Source: an uncultured Bacteroidia bacterium (GTDB taxonomy: Bacteria; Bacteroidota; Bacteroidia; Bacteroidales; UBA932). Taken from it: a stretch of 64,000 bases of DNA. Position numbers and translations under genes: made by a program. The stretch spans positions 31,326 through 95,325 of the forward strand of contig CACZDC010000005.1 in assembly GCA_902779785.1 (NCBI GenBank), read 5' to 3'. Numbering within the stretch: position 1 is the first letter of the stretch; every line of letters begins with the position of its first letter. Below are positions 1-9,111 of the stretch, piece by piece. Below the pieces are notes generated by a model. It was not told the origin of the DNA, ran no database searches, and saw only the letters and a program-made list of their open reading frames with translations.

Positions 1-153
1 GGCTGGGCCACGCTCTATCTGACTTCCGGAGGTTCCGACAACCCCCGTCCGGTCAAGCTCAGGCTGAAACCTAGCACTTCACAGTGGTTCCTGTCCGAGA
101 TCCAGTATCTGGGCGACATCCGCGTCCCGGTCGCTCAGGACAAATGGGCATAA
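1..153 (+). CDS. C-terminal end of an unidentified protein (partial)
   Basis: Open from the window edge to a TAA at 151-153; 50 residues are visible. The tail runs from a PRPVKLRLK stretch through WFLSEIQYLGDIRVP to a terminal DKWA. This resembles the end of small uncharacterised domains that I loosely associate with DUF6935, but this is recall only. It lies 17 nt upstream of the EF-hand gene and reads in the same direction, so it may be the preceding operon member. The start and most of the gene are outside the window. Confidence 0.5.
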   Translation, partial: GWATLYLTSGGSDNPRPVKLRLKPSTSQWFLSEIQYLGDIRVPVAQDKWA

Positions 154-170
154 TATTAAACTTCCCCGAT

Positions 171-2426
171 ATGTTCAAGAAAAAAAAGAAGAAAGATTCC
201 TATCCCTGGCAGTTTGCCTCGGTGGGAGGTAAAGTCCGCGTCAAAATCCAGAGCGGCAAAGACATAGCCCATCTGGGCGAACTTGACCGCAAGATGTGGA
301 CGGTCCTGAGCTGCCCGGTCACGGGACTCGAATTCGACGAGGCTACCCTCAAGGCAATTGACCGCGACGGCGACGGAAAGATTCGCGTGGACGAGGTCAT
401 CGCGACGGCCCAGTGGCTCTGCTCGGTCCTCAACGACCCTGAAATACTTCTGAAGGAAGCCGACAGCCTTCCGATATCCGAACTGAATTCAAGCGAAGAC
501 GGGGCAAGGCTTGCCGCCTCGGCGAAACAGATACTTCAGAATCTCGGACTTGAGAAGGACAGCGTCTCGATAGAAGACACTTCCGACTATACCAAGATTT
601 TCGCCAACACTAAATTCAACGGTGACGGGATCATCACTCCCGCCTCTGCCGGAGACGATGCGCCACTTGCCGAACGCATAGGCCAGATTCTCAGCATCGG
701 TTCAGCTACGGACCGCAGCGGAGAGGCCGGTGTCACCGCCGAGCATATCGAAGCCTTCTATACGGCTCTCGCCGACTATGCAGCCTGGATGGAAGCCGGA
801 GTCAAGGAGGTATTTCCCCTCGGAGACAAGACCGCAGACGCCCTTGCCGCCTGCGAAGCGGTCAAGGACAAGATTGCCGACTACTTTATGCGCTGCAAGC
901 TCATTGGCTTCAACGAAGGCACGGCAGCGGCAGTCGGCGTGTCCGTCGACAAGATAGGAGCCATCCAGGGCAATCTCGCCCTCGCGGCCTCCGAAATCGG
1001 CGAGGAACCCCTCGCCCAGCCTTCCAAGGAAGGCATCCTGCCCTTGAAAGAAGGCATCAACCCTGCCTGGAAGGGCGCCGTCGATGCTATGGCCGCCCTC
1101 GTAGCTCCGGACAAAGACGGGCTCAGCGAGGCTGAATGGAACGCCATCCTTGCACAGTTTGCACCGTACACCGCGTGGATCGGAGCAAAGAAGGGAGCCG
1201 AAGTGGAAGCCCTCGGCCTGGACACGGTCAAGGCCATACTGAAGGAGGACCGCAAGGCCGACTTGCTGAAACTCATCGAAGAAGACAAAGCCCTCGAGGC
1301 AGAAGCCCTTTCTATCGAAGAAGTAGGCCGCCTGGTTCGCCTCTGCAAGTACTTCTACCGTTTCCTGAACAACTATGTGGTGCTTTCGGACTTCTACGAC
1401 AAGGACCACAAGGCCATATTCCAGGCCGGACGTCTCTACATCGACCAGCGTTCCACCGACCTTTGCATCAAGGTCGCCGGTCCTGCGCCCGAGATTTCTT
1501 CCCTCAGCGGAATGTACATCCTCTACTGCGCCTGCACCAGCGAGAAACTCGGCAAGAGTTTCAATATCGCAGCAGTGCTGACCGACGGCGACGTGGACGG
1601 AATCCGTGCCGGAAAGAATGCGGTATTCTACGACCGCGAAGGCAATGACTACACGGCCAAGGTCACATCCATAGTGGATAACCCCATCTCCGTCCGCCAG
1701 GCTTTCTGGTCTCCCTACAAGAAGGTCGGAAGGTGGATCAACGACAAGATCGACAAGAGCGCAGCTGAAAAGAACGAAAAATCTATGGCTGACCTCACTG
1801 CAAAAGCCGACACCGCCACATCTGCAAAACCTGCGGGTGACGCGAAAGAGACTGCGGCCGGAATGAAGTCGAGTTTCGACATTGCAAAGTTCGCCGGAAT
1901 CTTCGCCGCGATAGGAATGGCCATAGGCTTCATAGGACAGTTCCTGGTCTCGGTCGCCAAGGGTGTGGTCGCCCTGAAATGGTGGCAACTGCTGCTTATC
2001 CTTGTGGGCATAATGCTCTTGATTTCCGGTCCTGCTATGTTCATCGCCTGGAGAAAACTGCGTCGCCGCGACCTCGGCCCCGTGCTGAATGCCAACGGCT
2101 GGGCGGTCAACGCCGCATCCCTTGTCAATGTCAAGTTCGGACGTACTCTCACCCAGCTCGCCAAGTTCCCGAAACTTACCGCGGTTGACCCGAAAGCCCG
2201 CAGGAAGGCCTTCTGGAAAGCTTTCTGCTGGTCGCTGTCCTGCCTTGCAATCATTGCGGTCGTGACACTCTGGCTTCTGAATGTATTCGCCCCCTGCTGC
2301 AAGAGTCCTCTCAAAAAATATAAGGAAGTTCCTGTAGAAGAGGTGATTGCAGAAGAGGTCCAGCCGGCTGCGGAAGTGACAGAGGAAGCTCCCGCAACGG
2401 AAGCGGCTGCCGAGAGTGAAATCTGA
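171..2426 (+). CDS. EF-hand domain membrane protein of unknown function
   Basis: Predicted 751 residues if started at the ATG at 171 (Lys-rich MFKKKKKK); an in-frame ATG at 144 would overlap the previous stop and is less likely. A canonical EF-hand loop is seen at residues 64-75 (DRDGDGKIRVDE), a weaker one near 147-158 (FNGDGIITP) and a third EF-like stretch in the middle (PDKDGLSEAEW), so calcium binding is likely. Near the C-terminus lie two hydrophobic segments around residues 574-620 and a third around 700-720, followed by an acidic Glu/Ala-rich tail. The large N-terminal part is therefore probably soluble and the protein membrane-anchored at its C-terminal end. The gene is followed after 2 nt by an ATPase gene, suggesting an operon. 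I do not know a function; I recall similar proteins in other Bacteroidota. Confidence 0.75.
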   Translation: MFKKKKKKDSYPWQFASVGGKVRVKIQSGKDIAHLGELDRKMWTVLSCPVTGLEFDEATLKAIDRDGDGKIRVDEVIATAQWLCSVLNDPEILLKEADSLPISELNSSEDGARLAASAKQILQNLGLEKDSVSIEDTSDYTKIFANTKFNGDGIITPASAGDDAPLAERIGQILSIGSATDRSGEAGVTAEHIEAFYTALADYAAWMEAGVKEVFPLGDKTADALAACEAVKDKIADYFMRCKLIGFNEGTAAAVGVSVDKIGAIQGNLALAASEIGEEPLAQPSKEGILPLKEGINPAWKGAVDAMAALVAPDKDGLSEAEWNAILAQFAPYTAWIGAKKGAEVEALGLDTVKAILKEDRKADLLKLIEEDKALEAEALSIEEVGRLVRLCKYFYRFLNNYVVLSDFYDKDHKAIFQAGRLYIDQRSTDLCIKVAGPAPEISSLSGMYILYCACTSEKLGKSFNIAAVLTDGDVDGIRAGKNAVFYDREGNDYTAKVTSIVDNPISVRQAFWSPYKKVGRWINDKIDKSAAEKNEKSMADLTAKADTATSAKPAGDAKETAAGMKSSFDIAKFAGIFAAIGMAIGFIGQFLVSVAKGVVALKWWQLLLILVGIMLLISGPAMFIAWRKLRRRDLGPVLNANGWAVNAASLVNVKFGRTLTQLAKFPKLTAVDPKARRKAFWKAFCWSLSCLAIIAVVTLWLLNVFAPCCKSPLKKYKEVPVEEVIAEEVQPAAEVTEEAPATEAAAESEI

Positions 2427-2428
2427 GT

Positions 2429-3586
2429 ATGGATACCCCGTTTCCGCACTCACAGTTTGTCACCGGCAAGAATTTCATCGGCCGGAAGTCGGATTGCATC
2501 CTCCTGGGGAATCTCATTTCCCAGGGGGAGCACGTCTCGATCTACGAGCCCCCGAAGAGCGGCAAAACTTCCCTGATCCAACAGACTCTGTTTTCTCTAC
2601 GCTACACCGGCAAGAAATTCACGGTAGGAGAAATGTCCTGCCTGAATATCCGGGACGCGGTGAGTTTCATCTGCCGGCTCGGAGGCACGGTCATCAAGAT
2701 GGCCGCCGTTTCGCCGGAAGACTACAGCGCCCTGGTGAGCAATTATCTGGAAGGGACTCATCTGGTCTTCGATCCCAGCGCCTTTGAAGACAGGGGCGAG
2801 ATAGTATCCCCGGCCTGGGAGCTGACGGAGGAGGACTACAAGGCAGTCTTCCGGCTGCCGTTCCGTTTAGCCAGGGACAAGGGAGAGAAAATGATTCTCA
2901 CCATCGACGAGTTCCAAAACGTCAGTTTCACAGAAAACGACGGGGACCTCATCCTGCGCCAGCTTTCAACTGTAATCAAAGAGATGGCCGAAGATGGGAA
3001 CAGGGATTTCTCCTTCATCTTTTGCGGCTCTATGGTCAATGCAATGAAAGAGATCTTCGAGCGCAATCTCCTGCTCCGGCGAAGGGTGGAAAGGGTCAGG
3101 CTGTCCCAGGTGAGTGAAAAAGAGATAGCCGACCACGTCCACAAAGGTTTTTTGGCAACAGGGAAATCCGTCAAGATCGAGCTTCTGGAAGGGGCCTGCA
3201 AACTGCTGAAACACAATCTTTGGTATATCAACCATTTCGCATATCTGGCAGACTCAATGGCCAGGGGCTATGTCCTCGAGCCTACTCTGGTCGATGCCCT
3301 GGATTGCCTGATCGCGATTCATCAGCCGCGCTTCGAGGCCATAATGAACTCCCTGACCACCCACCAGGTGAGCCTGCTGAGAGCCACTGTGGCGGGCGTC
3401 ACCCGTTTTTCCTCATCAGACGTCATAAGGCGTTACGAACTGAATTCCTCCGCCAACGTGAAGAGAATCAAGGAGGCCCTGATGAAAAAGGAAGTCCTGG
3501 CTTTCAACGAAAACGATTTGCCGGCTTTCCTTGACCCTCTCTTCGAATACTGGATCCGAAAGTATTATTTTGAATTAGGAGAATGA
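2429..3586 (+). CDS. AAA-type ATPase with C-terminal winged helix (DEFQN family)
   Basis: 385 residues. Walker A is PPKSGKTSL at residues 41-49 and Walker B is MILTIDEFQN at 155-164, the arrangement of the archaeal-type ATPase_2/AAA_14 group. The C-terminal third looks like a winged helix (SLLRATVAGV...SSDVIRRYEL), and the protein ends in DPLFEYWIRKYYF, a signature of this group. No transmembrane segment is seen. The start ATG lies 2 nt after the EF-hand gene stop. The gene for the sirtuin starts 2 nt after its own stop. The cellular role of this family is not established. A distant paralogue with the same DEFQN Walker B and a similar ending is encoded at 62757-63890. Confidence 0.8.
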   Translation: MDTPFPHSQFVTGKNFIGRKSDCILLGNLISQGEHVSIYEPPKSGKTSLIQQTLFSLRYTGKKFTVGEMSCLNIRDAVSFICRLGGTVIKMAAVSPEDYSALVSNYLEGTHLVFDPSAFEDRGEIVSPAWELTEEDYKAVFRLPFRLARDKGEKMILTIDEFQNVSFTENDGDLILRQLSTVIKEMAEDGNRDFSFIFCGSMVNAMKEIFERNLLLRRRVERVRLSQVSEKEIADHVHKGFLATGKSVKIELLEGACKLLKHNLWYINHFAYLADSMARGYVLEPTLVDALDCLIAIHQPRFEAIMNSLTTHQVSLLRATVAGVTRFSSSDVIRRYELNSSANVKRIKEALMKKEVLAFNENDLPAFLDPLFEYWIRKYYFELGE

Positions 3587-3588
3587 CA

Positions 3589-4296
3589 ATGAAAAAGAAA
3601 CTGGTAGTCTTGAGCGGTGCAGGAGTGAGCGCCGAAAGCGGCTTTGCGACCTTCCGTGACACCGGCGGCCTGTGGGAGCAGTACAATGTCAATGACGTTG
3701 CGTCCATTGAAGGATGGTATCGCAACCGGAAGCTGGTGCTGGACTTTTACAATGAGCGCCGCCTTCAACTCCGGGACGCCAGTCCGAACGCCGCCCATCT
3801 TGCCATCGCGGCCCTCGAGAAGGACTACGACGTGGACGTTATCACCCAGAACGTGGACAATCTCCACGAGAGGGCCGGATCTACGAGAGTACTCCATCTT
3901 CACGGAGAACTCACCAAAGTCCGCCCCGAGAACGGAGAATATGACTTGGACGGGAGTGAAAAAGAAGTAATCGACATAGGATATGAAAAAGTAGTCCTCG
4001 GAGACCTCGCTCCGAACGGGTGCCAGTTAAGGCCGCACATCGTATTCTTCGGGGAAGCCGTACCCAAGATTGAAAAGGCTATATCTCTTGTGCAAGAGGC
4101 TGACATAATGCTGATTGTCGGAACTTCCCTGCAAGTTTATCCCGCCGCGGGACTCTATCGTTATGCCAAATTCGAGACTCCTGTCTACATTATCGACCCG
4201 GCCTCGGTGCCCGTAAGCGACCCTCGCATCGTCCATATCAAGGATGTGGCGACCAAAGGAATGGAAAAATTTATCGAAATGCTTGGAAATTCGTGA
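3589..4296 (+). CDS. cobB: NAD-dependent protein deacylase, sirtuin (CobB/Sirt5-like)
   Basis: 235 residues. Removes acyl groups from lysine side chains using NAD. Visible motifs: GAGVSAESG at residues 10-18 and FRD for NAD binding, TQNVDNLHERAG, the catalytic His in HLHGEL (residue 105), and GTSLQVYPAAGL. The YxxR pair that reads acidic acyl groups in class III sirtuins is present (Y54, R57 in FYNERR), which suggests desuccinylase/demalonylase activity. The four zinc cysteines usual in CobB are missing: only one Cys lies between HGEL and HIVFFGE. I chose the ATG at 3589 because an AGGAG at 3577-3581 sits 7 nt ahead; the ATG at 3583 overlaps the upstream stop. It appears to be co-transcribed with the ATPase. 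Confidence 0.88.
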   Translation: MKKKLVVLSGAGVSAESGFATFRDTGGLWEQYNVNDVASIEGWYRNRKLVLDFYNERRLQLRDASPNAAHLAIAALEKDYDVDVITQNVDNLHERAGSTRVLHLHGELTKVRPENGEYDLDGSEKEVIDIGYEKVVLGDLAPNGCQLRPHIVFFGEAVPKIEKAISLVQEADIMLIVGTSLQVYPAAGLYRYAKFETPVYIIDPASVPVSDPRIVHIKDVATKGMEKFIEMLGNS

Positions 4297-4312
4297 TTTT
4301 TGCGTACCTTTG
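4283..4312 (+). promoter_or_regulatory. Promoter of rpsU
   Basis: TTGG at 4283-4286, an 18-nt spacer and TACCTTTG at 4305-4312 match the Bacteroidota primary sigma consensus. It overlaps the last codons of the sirtuin gene, giving rpsU its own transcript. Confidence 0.65.
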
Positions 4313-4345
4313 CCCTCCCGAAATAAAAAGGAGGTGTAACAAGCA

Positions 4346-4540
4346 ATGATCATCGTTCCTATCAAGGAAGGCGAAAATATCGAGAAAGCGCTGAAAAAAT
4401 TCAAGCGTAAATTCGAAAAAACCGGTGCAGTGCGCGAAATGCGCGCCCGCAAGACCTTTGAGAAGCCTTCAGTGAAAAAGCGTATGGCTCTCCAGAAGGC
4501 CATCTATGTTCAGAAGCTTCGTCTCGAAGAGGATCAGTAA
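4346..4540 (+). CDS. rpsU: 30S ribosomal protein S21
   Basis: 64 residues, the normal length for S21. Starts MIIVPIKEGENIEKALKKFKR and carries the typical basic stretch (KFEKTGAVREMRARK, KPSVKKRMALQKA). S21 is a late-assembling small-subunit protein near the anti-Shine-Dalgarno region of 16S rRNA. An AAGGAGGTG sequence lies just upstream (about 4328-4336), stronger than usual for this phylum. Own promoter upstream and intrinsic terminator downstream make it a monocistronic unit. Confidence 0.97.
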   Translation: MIIVPIKEGENIEKALKKFKRKFEKTGAVREMRARKTFEKPSVKKRMALQKAIYVQKLRLEEDQ

Positions 4541-4561
4541 TTGCTTAAGCACTTACCGTTT

Positions 4562-4595
4562 AAAGAATGTCGGAATTCACTTCCGGCATTCTTTT
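4562..4595 (+). terminator. Intrinsic terminator of rpsU
   Basis: Hairpin with arms AAGAATGTCGGAA and TTCCGGCATTCTT (one G-U pair), loop TTCAC, followed by a run of T. It overlaps the start of the next promoter. Confidence 0.85.
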
Positions 4596-4622
4596 TTTAT
4601 TCGCACAATATTACTACTTTTG
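4592..4622 (+). promoter_or_regulatory. Promoter of the AsmA-family gene
   Basis: TTTT at 4592-4595 and TACTTTTG at 4615-4622 with a 19-nt spacer. The -7 element ends only 4 nt before the ATG at 4627, so the transcript would be leaderless or nearly so. Confidence 0.55.
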
Positions 4623-4626
4623 TGTG

Positions 4627-7600
4627 ATGAATCTGAAGAAAGGCATAAAAATCGGCTTCCTGTCACTTGCAGGACTGTTTCTGGCAGTACTGCTTACTCT
4701 TCAGATAGTTCTGAACGAAAAACTTCTTACCCGGATTGTCAACAAAGTTGCGGCAGAATATGTGGACGGGGACCTGGTCTTTTCAAGGGTACACGCCTCC
4801 GTCATAAAGAGTTTTCCGCACCTGGACGTAAGCCTGGACTCTTGCTCTCTCACTTATCCTCACGAGAAGTTCTCCGCCTATGACGTCCCCGCAGAGTCGG
4901 GGAAAAGGTTTTCCCTGATAAATGCCGGCCGGGGAGAAAGCGTCGACACCCTGGCCTCATTCCGCCGGCTCGAGCTGGCGCTCAATTATGTTTCCTTGAT
5001 AAAGGGCGGACAGATCAACGTCCGCAAGCTCAATCTGGAAAAACCGCGCATCTTCGCCCATTATTACGATTCGACGGCAGCAAACTGGGATATCCTGCCT
5101 CTCGGAAGCGATGATGAAAACGACACTTCGAAATCTCCTCTCCCGGACATCCTCCTCCATAAAATCAAACTGAGCGACAGGCCGTTCATCGTGTTTACCG
5201 ACCCGGTGGACACCCTCCACGCGATGATCACGATGCGACGGATGGAACTGGACGGGAAAGTCCGTACCAGCGAGCCGGAACACGTTCGCGGCGCCTTCAT
5301 CATAGACACCCTCTTCGTTTCCGGCCGACTGCCGAAGGATACGCTGGCCCTCGGATTGGACCATCTCTACCTGAATGGCGGCGACAGAGCCTTCGAACTT
5401 GATGCAAAAGCCAAGGCCTTCCTTGCGACCAATTCTTTCGGCAGGCTGAAAGTTCCCATCGGCATCCAGGCCGACGGAACACTTCCGGAGCGTGAGGACA
5501 AAGCCCTGGAACTGGACTTCGGACGGCTAGGGCTGGATGTTTCGGCACTCCACGTCGACGGCAAGGGAAACGTAGTGGTCTTCCCTGACAGAAAAGCCAT
5601 CCTTGCCGACATCAAGGTGGACCGCTGCCCGCTTGGAGAGATTTTCCGCGAATATGAACGTAACCTGAGCTTTTTCCAAAAGATAAAGACTGACGCCGTC
5701 CTGTCTCTGGACGCCCACGTCGAGGGCGACTACAGCGAAGGACGCTTCCCCGCAGTCAACGCACATCTGTCCATTCCGGAATCCACCCTCGACTACCAGG
5801 GGCTGCCTCGTCTCGGCCGCCTGGCCCTGGAGGCCGACGCCGTGACCGACGAAGCTATGGTCATAGACCTGGATCTCAAGCGTTTCCTCTTCGACATTGT
5901 GGGAGCGAGGGCTGACCTCAAGGGAAGGGTCGAGGATGTAAGCGGAGATGATCCTTTGATTTCCCTGGACGGGACGATACGCGCACGAATTGATTCCCTG
6001 ACCCGCGCCTTCACTTCCGAACGCGGGATCAGCGGCACAGGCTCACTTAAGGCCAATCTTCACGGCAAGGCAAAGCTCTCCCAGCTGGATATGGTCAATA
6101 TCGGCAATGCCAACATACAGTGTGACCTCGTTGCCGACAATCTCAGCATAAATGACGCGCCAGACTCCGTGAAAGCCTATGTCAGACGGGCTGACATCAC
6201 CCTTGAGAGCGCGGCGAACAAGATAGACAAGAATATCAGGCAAGGGGCTCGAGTATTGAGGCTTAAGGCGAAACTGGACACTCTCGACCTCACATACAAG
6301 GAGAATATCTTCGCCCGGGGCGGAGACATCCTGCTGCTTGCACAGAACTCTGCCGACATTCTCAAGGGCGGCAAAGGTCTCACTCCTCTTATGGGCCTTC
6401 TGAAAATAGACAGAATGAGACTCAAGGACACCGACGGCCTGGGGGTAGGACTCCGGGGCAATACCGAGACCTTCCGCATCACTCCTGTGACCAAACAGAA
6501 CAAGACCACGAAGCTTACGCTCAGATCTGACAGCAAAGGCCTGTTCCTGAGACAGAATTCCAACGCATACGCACTGCGCAACTTCAAGTTTGACGTATCT
6601 GCATCCAAGCATCTCACATCCTCCCGAAACAGCGAGCGCAGGCGCAGGATGCTCGATTCGCTGCAGAGAGTGTATCCCGGCGTTCCCCGCGACTCGCTCT
6701 TCCGCAAAATGTTCTCGGAACGCGCCAAAAGAGTTTCCACCGACGCTTTCGCCGGACACGATGTGGACATCAGCCTCTCCAGGTCCCTGTCCAGATATGT
6801 CAGGGAGTGGGATATCAACGGCAGGCTGGACCTTGAGAAATGCCGGATAATGATGCCTTCACTTCCTCTGAAGACCTACGTCAAAGACGCCAGAGGAGCC
6901 TTCGACAATGACAAGATAGAGCTCGAAAACATAAGCCTGACGGCAGGCGAATCAGACATCTCCGCCAACGCTACCTTAAGCGGACTCCGCCGTGCCCTGA
7001 TCCGCAGGGGCATACTGAACCTGGATGCAAAAGTTACGTCCAACTACTTGGATGCCAACCAGTTGATGCGAGCCTATGCGTTCTATTCGACCTACGAGGA
7101 AGACAAGTCCCTGGAAGAAAAATCGGACGACGAACTTCAGAAGCAGGCCGAGCTCGGGGAACTGCCCGACAGCACAGCCTCCAAACTGATTGTAATTCCG
7201 TCCAACCTGAATGTCAATCTCACCCTCGAAGCCAGCGGCATCAAATACGACAGCCTGCTTGTGAGCTGGGCGGCCGCGGACATCGCAATGCGTCAGCGCA
7301 CCCTCCAGATTACCAACGCTCTTGCGGCGTCCAATATGGGCGACATCTATTTCGAAGGTTTCTACTCCACGCGCAATCCCGAAGACCTGAAGGCCGGCTT
7401 CGATCTCAACCTCGTGGACATCACGGCCGAAAAGGTCATCACGCTCTTCCCTGCCGTCGACACGATAATGCCTATGCTGAAATCCTTCGCGGGCGACCTG
7501 GACTGCGAACTTGCAGCCACGACAGACATAGATTCCGAGATGAACGTGGTTCTCCCGACTGTGGACGGCATTATGAAGATTTCAGGCAAGGACCTCTCCC

Positions 7601-8241
7601 TCGCAGGAGACAGCCAGGAGTTCAAGAAGATCGCCAAGTACTTGCTGTTCAAGAACAAGGAAGAAGCCAAGATTGACAAGATGTCGGTGACCGGAATGGT
7701 CCGTGACAATATTCTGGAGGTCTTCCCCTTCGTTCTGGACGTAGACCGTTACCTTCTGGCGGCAAGCGGAACGCAGCATCTGGATTCGTCGTTCAAATAC
7801 CATATTTCCGTCATAAAGTCTCCACTGCTGCTGAAGTTCGGAATAAATGCCTGGGGGCCTGATTTCCAGCACGTCAAGTTCGGTCTCGGGAAGGCGAAAT
7901 ACAAGAGCGCAAACGTGCCTGTCTTTACCAAACAGCTCGATACCGTCCAGTATTCGCTGCTCTCCTCTATCCATAACATCTTCGAAATAGGAGTTGAAAA
8001 AGCCATCGCGGAGAACCGTCAGCAGCAAGTGCTTGAAAACCGCATAGACGAGGTCCATCTCCACAGCGAAGAAGCTGATACTGCGGGACTTGCCAAGATT
8101 GTGTTAGACACTCTGGAGCGCTCCGAGAGTTTCACCGGAGACATAGAGGAGAAAGTCGCCTCGAAGAGAGAACAACTCAAGAAAGAAGTTCTCACTCTTG
8201 CTGAAAAAGCCTCCACTGAGATGGAGAAGAAAGATGAATAG
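4627..8241 (+). CDS. AsmA-family envelope protein
   Basis: 1204 residues from the ATG at 4627 (MNLKKGIKIGFLSLAG), which gives a clean N-terminal membrane anchor; an upstream in-frame ATG at 4567 lies in the rpsU terminator and is rejected. The rest is long beta-rich sequence with repeated 'lDgkv.v' type strands and a C-terminal region of the AsmA/TamB fold (...SNMGDIYFEGFYSTRNPEDLK...DFNL, GIMKISGKDLSL). AsmA-like proteins span the periplasm and are implicated in lipid transfer between inner and outer membranes and outer-membrane homeostasis. It overlaps prmA by 8 nt, so the two are likely translationally coupled. A charged helical tail ends the protein. Confidence 0.82.
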   Translation: MNLKKGIKIGFLSLAGLFLAVLLTLQIVLNEKLLTRIVNKVAAEYVDGDLVFSRVHASVIKSFPHLDVSLDSCSLTYPHEKFSAYDVPAESGKRFSLINAGRGESVDTLASFRRLELALNYVSLIKGGQINVRKLNLEKPRIFAHYYDSTAANWDILPLGSDDENDTSKSPLPDILLHKIKLSDRPFIVFTDPVDTLHAMITMRRMELDGKVRTSEPEHVRGAFIIDTLFVSGRLPKDTLALGLDHLYLNGGDRAFELDAKAKAFLATNSFGRLKVPIGIQADGTLPEREDKALELDFGRLGLDVSALHVDGKGNVVVFPDRKAILADIKVDRCPLGEIFREYERNLSFFQKIKTDAVLSLDAHVEGDYSEGRFPAVNAHLSIPESTLDYQGLPRLGRLALEADAVTDEAMVIDLDLKRFLFDIVGARADLKGRVEDVSGDDPLISLDGTIRARIDSLTRAFTSERGISGTGSLKANLHGKAKLSQLDMVNIGNANIQCDLVADNLSINDAPDSVKAYVRRADITLESAANKIDKNIRQGARVLRLKAKLDTLDLTYKENIFARGGDILLLAQNSADILKGGKGLTPLMGLLKIDRMRLKDTDGLGVGLRGNTETFRITPVTKQNKTTKLTLRSDSKGLFLRQNSNAYALRNFKFDVSASKHLTSSRNSERRRRMLDSLQRVYPGVPRDSLFRKMFSERAKRVSTDAFAGHDVDISLSRSLSRYVREWDINGRLDLEKCRIMMPSLPLKTYVKDARGAFDNDKIELENISLTAGESDISANATLSGLRRALIRRGILNLDAKVTSNYLDANQLMRAYAFYSTYEEDKSLEEKSDDELQKQAELGELPDSTASKLIVIPSNLNVNLTLEASGIKYDSLLVSWAAADIAMRQRTLQITNALAASNMGDIYFEGFYSTRNPEDLKAGFDLNLVDITAEKVITLFPAVDTIMPMLKSFAGDLDCELAATTDIDSEMNVVLPTVDGIMKISGKDLSLAGDSQEFKKIAKYLLFKNKEEAKIDKMSVTGMVRDNILEVFPFVLDVDRYLLAASGTQHLDSSFKYHISVIKSPLLLKFGINAWGPDFQHVKFGLGKAKYKSANVPVFTKQLDTVQYSLLSSIHNIFEIGVEKAIAENRQQQVLENRIDEVHLHSEEADTAGLAKIVLDTLERSESFTGDIEEKVASKREQLKKEVLTLAEKASTEMEKKDE

Positions 8242-9088
8242 TCAAGACTATATAGAAGTAAGCATACGTCTGGAGCCATTCTCCGAGGCTCTGGCGGAAG
8301 TGCTTATGGCAGAACTTTCCGAACTTCCCTACGATTCTTTCCAGACCGAAGAGCCTTTCTTGAAATGTTATATCCAGAGGGAAGACTATCAGGCGGGGGC
8401 GCTCAGAGTCGTATTGAGCGCTTTTCCCGAGGCCAAGTCCTTCGAAGCGACTCTTCTTCCGGCTCAGAACTGGAACAAAGAGTGGGAAGACTCATTCAAA
8501 AGCCTCGTCGTCGACGGAAAGGTCACGATCAAATCCCCCGCGGCAAAATCCGCTCCCCGGACCAGGTTCAACATCTGGATAGACCCCGGAATGGCCTTCG
8601 GCACCGGCTCGCACCATACGACTTATATGATGATCCAGCGGATGCTCGGGATAGAAGCGTCCATCAAGGGCCACAGCGTGCTTGATATGGGCTGCGGGAC
8701 TGCCATACTCGGGATACTGGCCGCCAAGATGGGCGCAAGGAAGGTTTTTGCCGTGGACATAGACGCCGTCGCGGCGCGGTCGGCCTGGGGCAATGCTAGA
8801 TGGAACCGCGTCGGAAGCCGGATTGAAACGGCCTGCGGAGACGCCTCCCTGCTTCAGGCCGGAAGCTATGATGTGATTCTGGCCAATATCCACCGCAACA
8901 TACTCATCCAGGATATGCCCACCTACAGCCGCTCGCTCCGCAAAGGCGGACGTATTCTGCTGAGCGGCTTCTATGAACAGGATATTCCAGCCGTCGCGGA
9001 AGCCGCCGCATCCTATGGTCTCACCCACTGCGGAACATCCCTCCGCGAAGGCTGGGCTTGCATTGAATACAAAAAAGCAAGCGCCTGA
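8234..9088 (+). CDS. prmA: Ribosomal protein L11 methyltransferase
   Basis: 284 residues. Methylates L11 lysines and the N-terminus using S-adenosylmethionine. The SAM-binding motif VLDMGCGTAILGILAAKMGA, the acidic VFAVDID and the catalytic-region ILANIHRNIL are present, preceded by the family's FGTGSHHTTYMM. I chose the ATG at 8234 (MNSQDYIEVS), which overlaps the AsmA stop by 8 nt; starting further upstream would run into the AsmA frame. A hairpin terminator follows directly. Confidence 0.93.
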   Translation: MNSQDYIEVSIRLEPFSEALAEVLMAELSELPYDSFQTEEPFLKCYIQREDYQAGALRVVLSAFPEAKSFEATLLPAQNWNKEWEDSFKSLVVDGKVTIKSPAAKSAPRTRFNIWIDPGMAFGTGSHHTTYMMIQRMLGIEASIKGHSVLDMGCGTAILGILAAKMGARKVFAVDIDAVAARSAWGNARWNRVGSRIETACGDASLLQAGSYDVILANIHRNILIQDMPTYSRSLRKGGRILLSGFYEQDIPAVAEAAASYGLTHCGTSLREGWACIEYKKASA

Positions 9089-9103
9089 AAATCAGACGCT
9101 TGC
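9077..9103. terminator. Bidirectional hairpin terminator between prmA and tRNA-Pro
   Basis: Perfect 7-bp arms GCAAGCG and CGCTTGC around a 13-nt loop. It overlaps the prmA stop and lies just past the 3' end of the oppositely oriented tRNA, so it can serve both. Confidence 0.6.
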
Positions 9104-9111
9104 GACTCAAG

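Noticed and set aside
702-2453. Long minus-strand open frame of 583 codons opposite the EF-hand gene
   Set aside because: It is the mirror of a strongly biased coding sequence, has no recognisable motif, and the plus strand has clear EF-hands and membrane helices.
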